A DNA stretch of 64,000 nucleotides from Streptomyces sp. NBC_01198 (GCF_036010485.1 NZ_CP108568.1:1674001-1738000); one strand, 5' to 3'. Shown: positions 36,739 through 45,350, numbered from the stretch's first letter. Translations and numbers: made by a program. The notes: generated by a model from the sequence alone, not told the origin.

Positions 36739-37095
36739 ATGATCCACATCGGGGACATCCGCGAGTGGCGCACGCAGGACGTCATCGATCCTGCGGGACA
36801 CCGGATCGGCATACTGGAGTCCGTCTACGTGGACACCACCAGTGACGAGCCGGCGATGGCCACCGTCCAGGTGGGGATGCCCACCCGTCACCGGCTGGTC
36901 TTCGTGCCGCTGGACGACGCGCAGGTCGGGCCGGGCTACGTGAAGGTCGGCTACGACAAGGAGCTGGTCAAGACCTCACCGTCGATCGGCACCGACGACG
37001 TGCTGCCGGCCGAGGACGAGCCGGCGATCTTCAAGCACTACGGCATCACCTACCGTCCCGGCGCCAACGGCGAACGCCAGCTTGCCCGCCGCTGA
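36739..37095 (+). CDS. PRC-barrel domain protein
   Basis: A 118-residue protein with a PRC-barrel fold in its first 75 residues (IREWRTQDVIDPAGHRIGILESVYVDTTSDEPAMATVQVG, RLVFVPLDDAQVGPGYVKV), followed by a short tail. These small beta-barrels bind RNA or protein partners; the family is broad and the role here unknown. GAAGGGA precedes the ATG. It is followed by a perfect 24-base palindrome and a tiny membrane-protein gene. Confidence 0.82.
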   Translation: MIHIGDIREWRTQDVIDPAGHRIGILESVYVDTTSDEPAMATVQVGMPTRHRLVFVPLDDAQVGPGYVKVGYDKELVKTSPSIGTDDVLPAEDEPAIFKHYGITYRPGANGERQLARR

Positions 37096-37097
37096 CC

Positions 37098-37121
37098 CCG
37101 CCGCGGGAGCTCCCGCGGCGG
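37098..37121. terminator. Perfect 24-base palindrome between PRC-barrel and small membrane-protein genes
   Basis: A 24-base self-complementary sequence centred on GAGCTC, two bases after a stop codon and 25 bases before the next start. RNA from either strand would form a very stable hairpin. With no T-run and a gene so close, it could be a leaky terminator or an mRNA-stabilising element. Confidence 0.55.
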
Positions 37122-37146
37122 ACCGCATCGAGGAGGTATCCGCGTC

Positions 37147-37314
37147 ATGGTCGTCTTCCTGCTGCTGATCATCGTGGCAATGGTGCTCGGCCTGATCGGC
37201 GCGGTCGTCAACGGCCTGCTGTTCCTGCTCGTCATCGGCATCCTGGTCTTCCTCGCCGACTTCGCCTATCTCTACCGGCACCTGCGCCGCCCCGGCCGCC
37301 GCCCGGTCCGCTGA
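37147..37314 (+). CDS. 55-residue hydrophobic membrane protein
   Basis: A short gene: MVVFLLLIIVAMVLGLIGAV, then VNGLLFLLVIGILVFLADFA and a basic tail YLYRHLRRPGRRPVR. It predicts two tightly packed transmembrane helices with an Asn-Gly turn and a positive cytoplasmic end. It resembles the many short hydrophobic proteins of actinomycetes; function unknown. A near-perfect GAGGAGGT 9-10 bases before the ATG supports real expression. It follows the PRC-barrel gene behind a strong hairpin. Confidence 0.75.
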   Translation: MVVFLLLIIVAMVLGLIGAVVNGLLFLLVIGILVFLADFAYLYRHLRRPGRRPVR

Positions 37315-37345
37315 GAGCGCCGGACGGCGGCCCCGGCGCCCGCGC

Positions 37346-37918
37346 TCAGTCCGCCGCGCCCAGCGGACGGGCCATCCCCGGGTAGGTCAGCACCAGTCCC
37401 GCCTCGTCGAAGGTGACGTCGCTGCGGTAGTCGCCGGACTCGTAGCGGATGACCGCGGTGGTGTCCGTACGGGACAGGTGCGTGTAGGTCTGCCGGGACA
37501 GCCGGACCGTCAGGTCGGGCACCGAGACCCAGGCCATCAGGAAGCGGCGCCGTCCCGGCCGGAGGTGCAGGCCGTGCCGCAGCACGGGCATGGCGTTGGT
37601 GACCGGGCACAGACCCAGGTCGCAGTCGAGCGCGCCGTCCACCTCGGGCAGCACCACCCCGTCGGCCGACCACCGGCCGTCGTCGCGGCGCCTCAGGTCG
37701 AGTTCGCGGGTGGCGGTCGCCGTCTCGGCGGTCACCCGCAGGCTGCGGGTGACGAAGTCCTCGCCGGTCTCCAGCTCGTAGGAGATCCAGTACGGCTCCG
37801 GGACGGTGCCCACCGCCCGGCCGCGGGCGTGCAGCGTGTCGGTGCCGACGGTGATCCAGGCGGTCTCGTAGCCCTGGCTCTCGATGACGTCCCAGGTGCG
37901 GGTGGTGGTTGCGGTCAC
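37346..37918 (-). CDS. Putative glycolipid-binding (DUF1089-type) protein
   Basis: A 190-residue soluble protein matching, from memory, the putative glycolipid-binding family (PF06475): WDVIESQGYETAWITVG at the start, YELETGEDFVTRSLRVTAE, DGVVLPEVDGALDCDLGLCPVTNAMPVLRHGL in the middle, and an acyl-pocket-like beta sheet. M. tuberculosis and Pseudomonas relatives have no firm biochemical role. Single gene, convergent with the small membrane-protein gene. Confidence 0.82.
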   Translation of the reverse strand: MTATTTRTWDVIESQGYETAWITVGTDTLHARGRAVGTVPEPYWISYELETGEDFVTRSLRVTAETATATRELDLRRRDDGRWSADGVVLPEVDGALDCDLGLCPVTNAMPVLRHGLHLRPGRRRFLMAWVSVPDLTVRLSRQTYTHLSRTDTTAVIRYESGDYRSDVTFDEAGLVLTYPGMARPLGAAD

Positions 37919-37976
37919 CCCTCGACCCTAGGGCCTGTGCGCCGCGCGGCGCCGGCCGCCCTCGGTCCGCGGCGGC

Positions 37977-39275
37977 TCACCAGGCGGTGCCCCGGTGGAG
38001 GGCCGCTGCCAGGTCGCGGTGGCAGGGCGGCGAGACGCGGGCGGCCGCCGCGAGCAGCGGGTCGGTGAGGGCGGGGCGGGCGCGGGCCACCGCGGCCGCG
38101 GCGTCCGCGGTCCGGCCGCGCGCGACCGTCTCCAGCAGCTCGCCGGCCTCGGCGGAGCGGCCGCCGCCGTGCAGCAGGTCGGCGACCACCGCGACATCCC
38201 CGGCCGGGCGGGCGGCGACCTGGTGCAGCAGGGTGCGCGAATGCATGCCCCGCCCGTCGGCGGCGAGCGCCGAGACCGCCTCGGCGACCGGTTGCGGCGG
38301 CAGCGCGGCGATCTCCCAGAGCAGCGTCGCCACGTCGGCGGCCAGGCCGGTGCGCTCCAGTTCCCGCACCACGTACGGAAGCCGGTCGGGCGGGCCCTCG
38401 GCGGCCGCGCACAGCACCAGGTAGGCGGCGCCGCTCTCGCCGGCCTGCCGGAGCCGCCCGAGGCGGGCGGCCTCGTCGCGCGCTTCCGCCGCCCAGCGCG
38501 GGTCGGCGGCCGGCCGCACGGGCGCCGCGTCCTGCTGGGGCGCCCCGGCGAACCGGGCACCGCGCGGGGCGGCCGCCCTGACAGGTTCCGGCGCGGGCGG
38601 CGCCGCCGGCTGCTCGTAACTCCCGGCGAACCGGGCGCCCCGTGGAGCCCGGGCGGCGGGCGCGTCCGGTGCGGCGGGCGCGGTGGCCCGGCGCAGGGGC
38701 GACCCGGCCGGCTGGTCGTACGCCCGGGCGAAGCGCGCACCCCGCGGCCGCCGCGCAGGGGGCTCCGGCTCGGCCGGGGCCGGGTCGCCCGGGGCGGGGT
38801 CGGCAGGCGCCACGGCGGCGAGCCGCTGGTGCAGGTCGGTACAGCGTGAGGTGGTGCGGGTCAGCTCGTCGCGGGTCCAGGCCAGGGCCTGCCCGCGGGC
38901 GGCGGTGGGCTGGCGGGCGTAGGCGCGGGCGGCCTCGCGGGCCCGGACCACCGCGGACTCGCGGGCCTGGGCGGCCGCGGCCAGCCGGATGCGCAGCCGG
39001 GCGTCGGCGTCCGGCGCGGCGTCCTCGGCGGCGAGCGCGGCCCGGTGCAGCGCGAAGACCCGCCCCGCCTCGCCGGGGTCGATGTCCTCGGCACCGGAGT
39101 TGACCGCGAGGTCGCGCAGCACGGTCCTGACCACGTCCCAGGGCGGTGTCTCCCGCCCGCTCTCATGGTCCCGGGCGGCGGCCGGTTCGCGCTGTGCGTA
39201 CAGCCCGTACCAGCCCGGCCGGTCGCCGAGCGCCGCCACCAGGGACCGGAAGTAGTACGTGAAGTCCGCCGTCAC
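37977..39275 (-). CDS. Conserved actinomycete protein with three PRGARFA repeats
   Basis: A 432-residue protein of unknown function. The N-terminal region (1-160) is helical and Ala/Arg-rich, beginning DFTYYFRSLVAALGDRPGWYGLYAQR. The centre is a disordered Pro/Ala linker with three copies of PRGARFA followed by an aromatic/Gln stretch (177-183, 211-217, 237-243; pattern PRGARFA-x2-Y-x-QPA). The C-terminal half is an Ala-rich helical domain with HEAT/TPR-like spacing. No signal peptide or membrane segment. The GTG at 39275 is preferred over one at 39290 because GGAGGG lies 4-5 bases upstream. Divergent from the MarR gene. Confidence 0.72.
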   Translation of the reverse strand: MTADFTYYFRSLVAALGDRPGWYGLYAQREPAAARDHESGRETPPWDVVRTVLRDLAVNSGAEDIDPGEAGRVFALHRAALAAEDAAPDADARLRIRLAAAAQARESAVVRAREAARAYARQPTAARGQALAWTRDELTRTTSRCTDLHQRLAAVAPADPAPGDPAPAEPEPPARRPRGARFARAYDQPAGSPLRRATAPAAPDAPAARAPRGARFAGSYEQPAAPPAPEPVRAAAPRGARFAGAPQQDAAPVRPAADPRWAAEARDEAARLGRLRQAGESGAAYLVLCAAAEGPPDRLPYVVRELERTGLAADVATLLWEIAALPPQPVAEAVSALAADGRGMHSRTLLHQVAARPAGDVAVVADLLHGGGRSAEAGELLETVARGRTADAAAAVARARPALTDPLLAAAARVSPPCHRDLAAALHRGTAW

Positions 39276-39392
39276 CAAACCCTCCGCCACCGCGTGCCGA
39301 CACCCGCTCGTCCGGCATTGGACACCCGGTGCGTTACGGCCCTGCTACGGAAAGTTTTCTGGCAGTGACAGGAATCTCCGCCGGACTCGGCA

Positions 39393-39429
39393 GGCAAACT
39401 TGCCAGTTTTCCTGCCGGACTCCTACGGT
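39393..39429 (+). promoter_or_regulatory. marR promoter with overlapping operator
   Basis: TTGCCA (39400-39405), an 18-base spacer and TACGGT (39424-39429), six bases before the ATG at 39436, form a promoter for a leaderless transcript. The inverted repeat GGCAA-AC-TTGCC (39393-39404) overlaps the -35, and a wider CGGCAGG / CCTGCCG repeat surrounds it. This is a likely MarR binding site. Confidence 0.55.
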
Positions 39430-39435
39430 GGGGGC

Positions 39436-39915
39436 ATGCCGAGAGCCGACCGGGCGCGTACCGCGGACGAGCTGACCACGCTGGTCGCCCAGCTGGGCAG
39501 GCGGCTGCGGGCCGCGTCCGGCGGCGCGGAGCTGACCCCCTCGCAGCAGTCGGTGATGGGCCGGCTGGAGCGGGAGGGGCCGGCGACGACGGCCGCGCTG
39601 GCCCGCGGCGAGCTGGTCAGGCCGCAGTCGATGCGGATGACGCTGGCCGCCCTGGAGGAGCGCGGGCTCGTCGCCCGCGCCCCGCACGCCACCGACGGCC
39701 GGCTTGTGGTCTTCTCGCTGACCGCCGAGGGCGCGGACCTGCTCGGCTCCGGCCGGACGGCCCGCCGCGGCTGGCTCGCGGACGCGCTCGACAGCCGGCT
39801 CACCCCGGACGAGCACCGCGCCCTGGCCTGCGCCCTCCCGCTGCTCCGCCGCCTGGTGGAACCCCCGCGGCCACCGGACCCGCGCCCCGAGGGCCCGCAG
39901 CACGGGGACGCCTGA
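39436..39915 (+). CDS. MarR family transcriptional regulator
   Basis: A 159-residue winged-helix regulator. Dimerisation helix at 1-25, HTH around TPSQQSVMGRLEREGPATTAALARGELVRPQSMRMTLAALEERGLV, wing at ATDGRLVVFSLTAEG, and a C-terminal helix. It probably represses itself and perhaps the downstream isochorismatase gene (83 bases away) or the divergent PRGARFA gene. The operator overlapping its own promoter supports autoregulation. GGTGGGGG also precedes the ATG, so a leadered transcript is possible. Confidence 0.88.
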   Translation: MPRADRARTADELTTLVAQLGRRLRAASGGAELTPSQQSVMGRLEREGPATTAALARGELVRPQSMRMTLAALEERGLVARAPHATDGRLVVFSLTAEGADLLGSGRTARRGWLADALDSRLTPDEHRALACALPLLRRLVEPPRPPDPRPEGPQHGDA

Positions 39916-39998
39916 CGGCACCCGCGCCACCGGCCCCCCTGCGGCAACCCGCACCGCCGCAAACAGCACCACCGCAACCCCACAGGAGATGTCCCGCG

Positions 39999-40556
39999 AT
40001 GAGCGCCACCACCCTCGACCCCCGTACCGCCCTGGTCGTCATCGACCTGCAGCGCGGCATCGTCGCCCTGCCCACCGCCCACCCGGCGGACGAGGTCGTC
40101 GCCCGCAGCGCGCAGCTGGCCGCCGCCTTCCGCAAGGCCGACCTGCCGGTGGTGCTGGTCAACGTCACCGGCATGGCGCCCGGGCGCACCGACGGCGGCC
40201 CGGGCGGCACCGTGTCCTTCCCCGAGGGCTGGGCGGACCTGGCAGGCGAGCTCGACCGGCAGCCGTCCGACGTCACCGTCTCCAAGCAGCAGTGGGGCGC
40301 CTTCTACGGCACCGGCCTGGACCTGGAGCTGCGCCGCCGCGGGGTCACCCAGATCGTGCTGTGCGGCATCTCCACCAGCATCGGCGTGGAGTCGACGGCC
40401 CGTGACGCGTACGAGCACGGCTACAACGTCACGGTGGCCACCGACGCGGTGACCGACACGGACGCCGCCGCCCACGAGCGCGCCGTCACGACGATCTTCC
40501 CGCGGCTCGGCGAGACGGGCAGTACCGCGGACATCCTCGGGCTGCTCCCGGCCTGA
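39999..40556 (+). CDS. Isochorismatase-family cysteine hydrolase
   Basis: A 185-residue hydrolase with the Asp-Lys-Cys triad of the isochorismatase superfamily: Asp in LVVIDLQRGIV, Lys in VSKQQWGAFYGTGLD, Cys in IVLCGISTSIGVESTARDAYEHGY. Family members hydrolyse isochorismate, nicotinamide, N-carbamoyl compounds and other amides; the true substrate is unknown. It follows marR in the same direction, so a MarR-controlled detoxification role is plausible. AGGAGAT stands 8-9 bases before the ATG. Confidence 0.9.
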   Translation: MSATTLDPRTALVVIDLQRGIVALPTAHPADEVVARSAQLAAAFRKADLPVVLVNVTGMAPGRTDGGPGGTVSFPEGWADLAGELDRQPSDVTVSKQQWGAFYGTGLDLELRRRGVTQIVLCGISTSIGVESTARDAYEHGYNVTVATDAVTDTDAAAHERAVTTIFPRLGETGSTADILGLLPA

Positions 40557-40622
40557 CCCGGCGGGCGGGGCGCGGCCCGCACCGTAGTCGGCACCGCTCG
40601 AACACCGCTACGATGCCGCGCC

Positions 40623-41384
40623 ATGAGCGACGACCTCCGCAATCTCGTCCTTGGCCTGGCCGCGGCCGCCGTCTGCGTGGCGCTCGGCTGGTTCGCCCGC
40701 AGCTACCTGTGGCAGCGCAAGCTGCAGCGCAAGCAGCGTTTCTTCGGGCTGCCCAAGGATTCGGAGTGCCTGCTCGTGGTGCCCCGCGACCCGGGGTCGC
40801 GCGGCTGGAGCGTGGCGCGGCACGACGCCTTCGCCCTTCTTGAGCTGGCCGCGGTGATCAAGGAGTGCGGGGCGCACGCGGAGATCCTCGCGCACGACAC
40901 CGCCTGGCAGGGCTTCGGTGCGCGCACCGAGTTCTGCATCGGCGGCCCCGCGGAGAACCTGCGGCTCGGGGCACACCTGCGGTCCATGCTGCCGGGCGTC
41001 GAGATCAACGTCGATCCGGCGCCCGGTCCCGAGCAGGGCGCGATAACCGTCGGGGGCGAGACCTACCGGCTGGAGAAGGGCGCCGTCGAGTACGTCCTGC
41101 TGGCCCGGCTCGCCTCGGCCGGCGACAGCGGCAACGACCGCCCGGTCTTCCTGTCCTCGGGCCAGCGCGGCATCGCCAACCAGGCGGCCGTGCGGTATCT
41201 GGCCAGGCACCACGGGCGGCTGGCCCGCAAGCACGGGGTGGACTCCACCTTCTGCCTGCTGCTGCGGGTGGTGAACTCCCAGGCGTACGGCTCCGACGTG
41301 GTGGAGCTGGTGGCCGATGTCACCAAGCAGGCCACCGCGACGTCCAAGAAGCTCAGTCAGCGAGACCGATCACCAGCCACATGA
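40623..41384 (+). CDS. Hypothetical membrane-anchored protein
   Basis: A 253-residue protein with one N-terminal transmembrane helix (residues 7-28, LVLGLAAAAVCVALGWFARSY), a basic KLQRKQRF stop-transfer segment, and a large soluble domain on the cytoplasmic side by the positive-inside rule. The domain has alternating beta/alpha segments (ECLLVVPRDPG, AILAHDTAWQGFGARTEFCIGGP, ITVGGETYRLEKGAVEYVLLARL) without a family I recognise. The 3-prime end overlaps the convergent ZIP transporter gene by 32 bases. Confidence 0.72.
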   Translation: MSDDLRNLVLGLAAAAVCVALGWFARSYLWQRKLQRKQRFFGLPKDSECLLVVPRDPGSRGWSVARHDAFALLELAAVIKECGAHAEILAHDTAWQGFGARTEFCIGGPAENLRLGAHLRSMLPGVEINVDPAPGPEQGAITVGGETYRLEKGAVEYVLLARLASAGDSGNDRPVFLSSGQRGIANQAAVRYLARHHGRLARKHGVDSTFCLLLRVVNSQAYGSDVVELVADVTKQATATSKKLSQRDRSPAT

Positions 41385-42120
41385 TGCCGGTGCCGGCCAC
41401 CGTGCACAGCAGCGTGGAGCTTGACGGGTGCGGGCTGTGCGCCTCGGGGAGGATGTCGGAGGTCGCCAGGTAGAGCAGGAAGCCGGCGAAGAAGCCGAGG
41501 TAGAGGCCGAGCGCCCCGGAGGGGATGGTGAAGGCCAGCGTCACGGCCGCGCCCGCCACCGGGGCGATGGCGTCGGCCCCGAGCAGCAACTGGGCGCGGC
41601 GCCGCCCGTTCCCGTACATCCTGGTGATCGTGTACGTGTTGAAGCCGTCGGCGAAGTCGTGCGAGACGACGGCGATGGCGACCACGATGCCGACGGTGTT
41701 GCCGGCCTGGAAGGCGGCGCCGATCGCGAAGCCGTCCATGACGCTGTGCCCCACCAGCGCGGCGGCCGCGGTGAGGCCGATGCCCTTGACCGGGTCGTGG
41801 GCGTGCCCGAGGCCGTGCGCATGCGGGGCGTACTCGCCCTCGTGGGCACGGTGGATGGCGACGGAACGCTCGATGATGTGCAGCGCGAGGAAGCCCGCGA
41901 CGAACATCAGCAGGGCCGAGGGCACCCCGAAGACCACCTTGCGCTGGGTCTCCAGCGCCTCAGGCAGCAGATCGAATCCGACGACACCGAGCATCAGCCC
42001 GGCGGCGAGTCCGAGGACGAGGTGGCGGCGGTCCCCGATGTGCTGGGCGACGACTCCGCCGACGAGGGTCATCGCGAAGGCGCACGCGGCTATCAGGACC
42101 GGCATGGATCGATGATCCAT
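41353..42120 (-). CDS. ZIP family divalent metal transporter
   Basis: A 255-residue transporter with eight predicted helices. Metal-binding pairs sit in GHSVMDGFAIGAAF (helix 4) and VSHDFADGFNTYT (helix 5), both typical of ZIP proteins importing zinc or iron. The cytoplasmic loop between helices 3 and 4 is His-rich (HRAHEGEYAPHAHGLGHAHDP), another ZIP feature. It overlaps the convergent hypothetical gene at its 3-prime end. An ATG 15 bases downstream is an alternative start. No Zur site was recognised. Confidence 0.92.
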   Translation of the reverse strand: MDHRSMPVLIAACAFAMTLVGGVVAQHIGDRRHLVLGLAAGLMLGVVGFDLLPEALETQRKVVFGVPSALLMFVAGFLALHIIERSVAIHRAHEGEYAPHAHGLGHAHDPVKGIGLTAAAALVGHSVMDGFAIGAAFQAGNTVGIVVAIAVVSHDFADGFNTYTITRMYGNGRRRAQLLLGADAIAPVAGAAVTLAFTIPSGALGLYLGFFAGFLLYLATSDILPEAHSPHPSSSTLLCTVAGTGIMWLVIGLAD

Positions 42121-42167
42121 GACGTCGCGCGCGCTCGCGACTCAGGGTCGCCTTACCTGCGAGGACG

Positions 42168-43145
42168 TCAGCCGCGCCGGCCGCCGACCTTCGCGGTCAC
42201 GGCCTGCGCCATCACCTGCTCGCCCTTGGCGTTGGGGTGGGCGGGGGCGGCCGGCGAGGCGGGCACCAGCGGCTCGATCCAGCGGTCGGCGGGCGCCTTG
42301 CACATGTCGTGCCCCACCGTCGGCCGGTAGGTGTCGACGTACTCGGCGCCGCCGAAGAGCGCCTCGATCTTCAGCATCGCGTTCAGCTGCTTCTCGGTGT
42401 CCCGCAGGTACGGGAAGTCACCGGCCGCGAAGGGCACGGCCGGGAAGCAGCCGACGCCGTCGTCGGGCAGCAGGTCGGGGTAGCCGACCACGACGACCCG
42501 GGCGTGCGGGGCCCGGTGGTGGACCTCGTGCAGCACCTGGGCGATCTTCGGTGCGGTCTTGACGACGTCGACGGTGAGCTGGTCGATGCCGACGGCCCGG
42601 TAGTGCTGCTTGCAGGGGCTGCCGGTGGGGGCGGTGACGCTCAGGCCCGCGCAGGTGGCGATGATCGAGCTGAAGCCGATGTCGTTGCCGCCGATCTGCA
42701 GGGTGACCAGGGTGGTGTCCTGGGTGACGGCGTCCAGCTGCGGTCCGTTGGTGCCCTGCGCCTGCCACATCTGGGCGGTGGTGGCGCCGCCGCAGCTGAC
42801 GTCGGTGAAGCGCGCGAACCGTCCGGCCCGGTCGACCAGCGAGGGGTAGTTCTCGTCGGACCTGGCGCAGTTCGCGTCGACCTGGGTGGGTATCGCGGGC
42901 CCGGAGGTGTAGGAGTCGCCGAGCGCCACGTAGCGGACCGCCGCCGGTCGGCCGTGCCCGGCGCCCGGGTGCCCGCCGGAATGGGCGGCGGCCGGGGTGA
43001 CGGCCGCCGCGGTCAGCGCGAGGGCGCCGCCGAGTGCCGCGGCCCCGACCCCCACCGCCCGTCGGCGCACCGGCGCGGGCCGCTCCTGCGCTCCGGCGTC
43101 CGTACCCGCGCTCCTGCTGCTGCCCCTGACCCACCTGGCGGCCAT
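42168..43145 (-). CDS. Secreted SGNH/GDSL hydrolase (lipase/esterase)
   Basis: A 325-residue secreted hydrolase. Signal peptide at about 25-58, with RRRAVGVGAAALGG resembling a twin-arginine motif and AAA cleavage before HSGGHPG. Catalytic blocks: Ser in ALGDSYTSG, Gly-Asn in IGGNDIGF, Asp-x-x-His equivalent in PAHPNAKGEQ. Three Cys pairs (CARSDE/CGGAT, CAGLS/CKQH, CFPA/CKAP) suggest disulfides as in the Streptomyces SGNH lipases/phospholipases. Probably hydrolyses lipid esters outside the cell. Confidence 0.93.
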   Translation of the reverse strand: MAARWVRGSSRSAGTDAGAQERPAPVRRRAVGVGAAALGGALALTAAAVTPAAAHSGGHPGAGHGRPAAVRYVALGDSYTSGPAIPTQVDANCARSDENYPSLVDRAGRFARFTDVSCGGATTAQMWQAQGTNGPQLDAVTQDTTLVTLQIGGNDIGFSSIIATCAGLSVTAPTGSPCKQHYRAVGIDQLTVDVVKTAPKIAQVLHEVHHRAPHARVVVVGYPDLLPDDGVGCFPAVPFAAGDFPYLRDTEKQLNAMLKIEALFGGAEYVDTYRPTVGHDMCKAPADRWIEPLVPASPAAPAHPNAKGEQVMAQAVTAKVGGRRG

Positions 43146-43305
43146 GTGGCCCCTCCCCTGCGTCGACGCTGACGTCGATCAAGGCTCGGGGCCGGGGGGT
43201 GTGGTGTCAATGGCCGGGACGCCGCCGGGCTGCTCCGGCGTCACATCGCGTGCGTACGCCCCCGTTCCGGCGGTGACGGGGGCGTACGGAGCCGGGCGGG
43301 GGCCG

Positions 43306-45174
43306 TCAGGTCGCGGCGAGCTTGCGGGCGGCGGCCACGATCGCGGAGGCGCTGATCCCGGCCGCCTCCAGCTGCTCGTCGGGGGTGCCGGAGCCGGGCA
43401 TGGTGTGGACGGCGAGCCGGGTGTGCCGGGGGGTGGGGTGGCCGTTGCCGAAGGACTCCATGACCGCGTCGGCGAGTCCGCCCTCGGGGTGGTGGTCCTC
43501 GGCGATCACGAAGCGGCCGGTGTCCTCGGCTGCCGTGCGCAGCGTCTGGGTGTCCACCGGCTTGACCGAGTAGAGGTCGATCACCCGGGCGCGGATGCCG
43601 TCGGCGACCAGCCGGTCGGCGGCGGCCAGTGCCTCGTGGACGGTGACGCCGGCGCCGATCAGGGTGACCTGGTCGTCGGGGTGCGAGCGCAGGACCTTGC
43701 TGCCGCCGACCGGGAAGGCGTCACCGGGCCCGTAGATCACCGGGCTGTTCCCGCGGGTGGCCCGCAGGTAGCAGATGCCGGGGCGGTCCGCCATGGCGGT
43801 GAGCAGCTGGACGGTCTGGTTGGCGTCGCAGGGGTAGAGCACGGTGGTGCCGTGGATGGCGCGCGTCATCGCCAGGTCCTCAAGCGCCATCTGGGACGGG
43901 CCGTCCTCGCCGATCGAGACGCCCGCGTGGGTGCCGACGACGTTGACCGCGGAGCGGCTGATCGCGGCCATCCGCAGGAAGTCGTGGGCGCGGGTGAGGA
44001 AGGCGGCGAAGGTGGACGCGTAGGGCGTCCAGCCGCGCACCCCGACGCCGACTGCGGCGGCGATCATCTGCTGCTCGGCGATGTAGCACTCGATGTACCG
44101 CTCGGGGTGGTCCGCGGCGAAGAGCTGGGCCTTGGTGGAGTCGCCGACCTCGCCGTCGAGGACCACGATGTCGTCGTGCAGCGAGCCGAGCGCGGCCAGC
44201 GTCTCGCCGAAGGCGGTACGGGTCGCCACCGGGTCGCCGCCGACCGGGTAGCGCGGCAGGTCGGTGTGCGGGTCGCCGCCGCCGCGGGCGGGCTGCTCGG
44301 CGTCCGGCGGGGCCTGGACGGCGACCCGCAGGTCACGCAGGCCGCCGAGCTCGCGGATGGCCGCCTCGGGGTCGGCCAGCGGCTTGCCGTGCTTGCCCTC
44401 GCGGTCCTCGACCTCGGAGGCGCCGCGGCCCTTGCGGGTGCGGGCGATGATCGCGGTGGGCGCGCCGCGGGTGGCCGCCGCGGTGGTCATGGCCTGGTCG
44501 ATCGCCTCGATGTCGTGGCCGTCGATCTCCAGGGTGTGCCAGCCGAAGGCGCGGATCCTGCGGGCGTAGGCGTCCAGGTCCCAGCCGTGCCGGGTGGGGC
44601 CGCGCTGGCCGAGCCGGTTGACGTCGATGATCGCGGTGAGGTGGTCGAGCCCTTCGATACCGGCGTGCTCGAAGGCCTCCCAGACCGAGCCCTCGGCCAT
44701 CTCGCTGTCCCCGCACAGCACCCAGGTGCGGTACGGCAGGTGGTCCAGGCGGCTGCCCGCGAGGGCGACGCCCACCCCGACGGGCAGGCCCTGGCCGAGC
44801 GATCCGGTGGCCACGTCGACCCAGGGCAGCCGGGGGGTGGGGTGCCCCTCCATGCGGCTGCCGAACTTCCGGAAGGTCAGCAGCTCCTGGTCGGAGATGG
44901 CGCCGGCCGCCTTGTAGGCCGAGTACAGCAGCGGGGACGCGTGGCCCTTGGAGAGGATCAGATGGTCGTTGCCCGGGTGTTCCGGCCGGTCGAAGTCGTA
45001 GTGCAGGTGCCGGGCCAGCAGTACGGCCATCAGGTCGGCGGCGGACATCGAGGAGGTCGGGTGCCCGGAGCCGGCTGCCGCGGCCGCCCGGACGGAGTCC
45101 ACCCGCAGCTGCTGGGCCAGTTCGACGAGGTCGGTGTCGGTCATGATCGGGGGGTGGGTGATCGTGTCCTTCAT
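43306..45174 (-). CDS. Transketolase (short, single-chain type)
   Basis: A 622-residue thiamine-diphosphate transketolase. ThDP/Mg site at CGDSEMAEGSVWEAFEHAG ... DVNRLGQRG; catalytic histidines in AGSGHPTSS and LSKGHASPLLY. Pyrimidine domain with ECYIAEQQMIAAAVGVGVRG, and C-terminal domain VTLIGAGVTVHEAL. The length is that of animal-type transketolases, rather than the 690-residue form expected for housekeeping TktA, so this may be a second, specialised transketolase. GAGGAAAG before the ATG at 45174; stands alone. Confidence 0.9.
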   Translation of the reverse strand: MKDTITHPPIMTDTDLVELAQQLRVDSVRAAAAAGSGHPTSSMSAADLMAVLLARHLHYDFDRPEHPGNDHLILSKGHASPLLYSAYKAAGAISDQELLTFRKFGSRMEGHPTPRLPWVDVATGSLGQGLPVGVGVALAGSRLDHLPYRTWVLCGDSEMAEGSVWEAFEHAGIEGLDHLTAIIDVNRLGQRGPTRHGWDLDAYARRIRAFGWHTLEIDGHDIEAIDQAMTTAAATRGAPTAIIARTRKGRGASEVEDREGKHGKPLADPEAAIRELGGLRDLRVAVQAPPDAEQPARGGGDPHTDLPRYPVGGDPVATRTAFGETLAALGSLHDDIVVLDGEVGDSTKAQLFAADHPERYIECYIAEQQMIAAAVGVGVRGWTPYASTFAAFLTRAHDFLRMAAISRSAVNVVGTHAGVSIGEDGPSQMALEDLAMTRAIHGTTVLYPCDANQTVQLLTAMADRPGICYLRATRGNSPVIYGPGDAFPVGGSKVLRSHPDDQVTLIGAGVTVHEALAAADRLVADGIRARVIDLYSVKPVDTQTLRTAAEDTGRFVIAEDHHPEGGLADAVMESFGNGHPTPRHTRLAVHTMPGSGTPDEQLEAAGISASAIVAAARKLAAT

Positions 45175-45350
45175 GGCGCCGTCTCTTTCCTCACAGGGTC
45201 GGTCCGTCCCACCGGAGCGGCTGCCCGTCCCCTGCCGGGACAAACCGGGATCCCGCCCCACCGGTCCCATACCGGCCGCTCACCTGCGGCGAAGCCCGAG
45301 GTCGGATTTCCGCGGGCGCGGGGCTTCGGCAGGGGACGCGCCGGGCGGCC

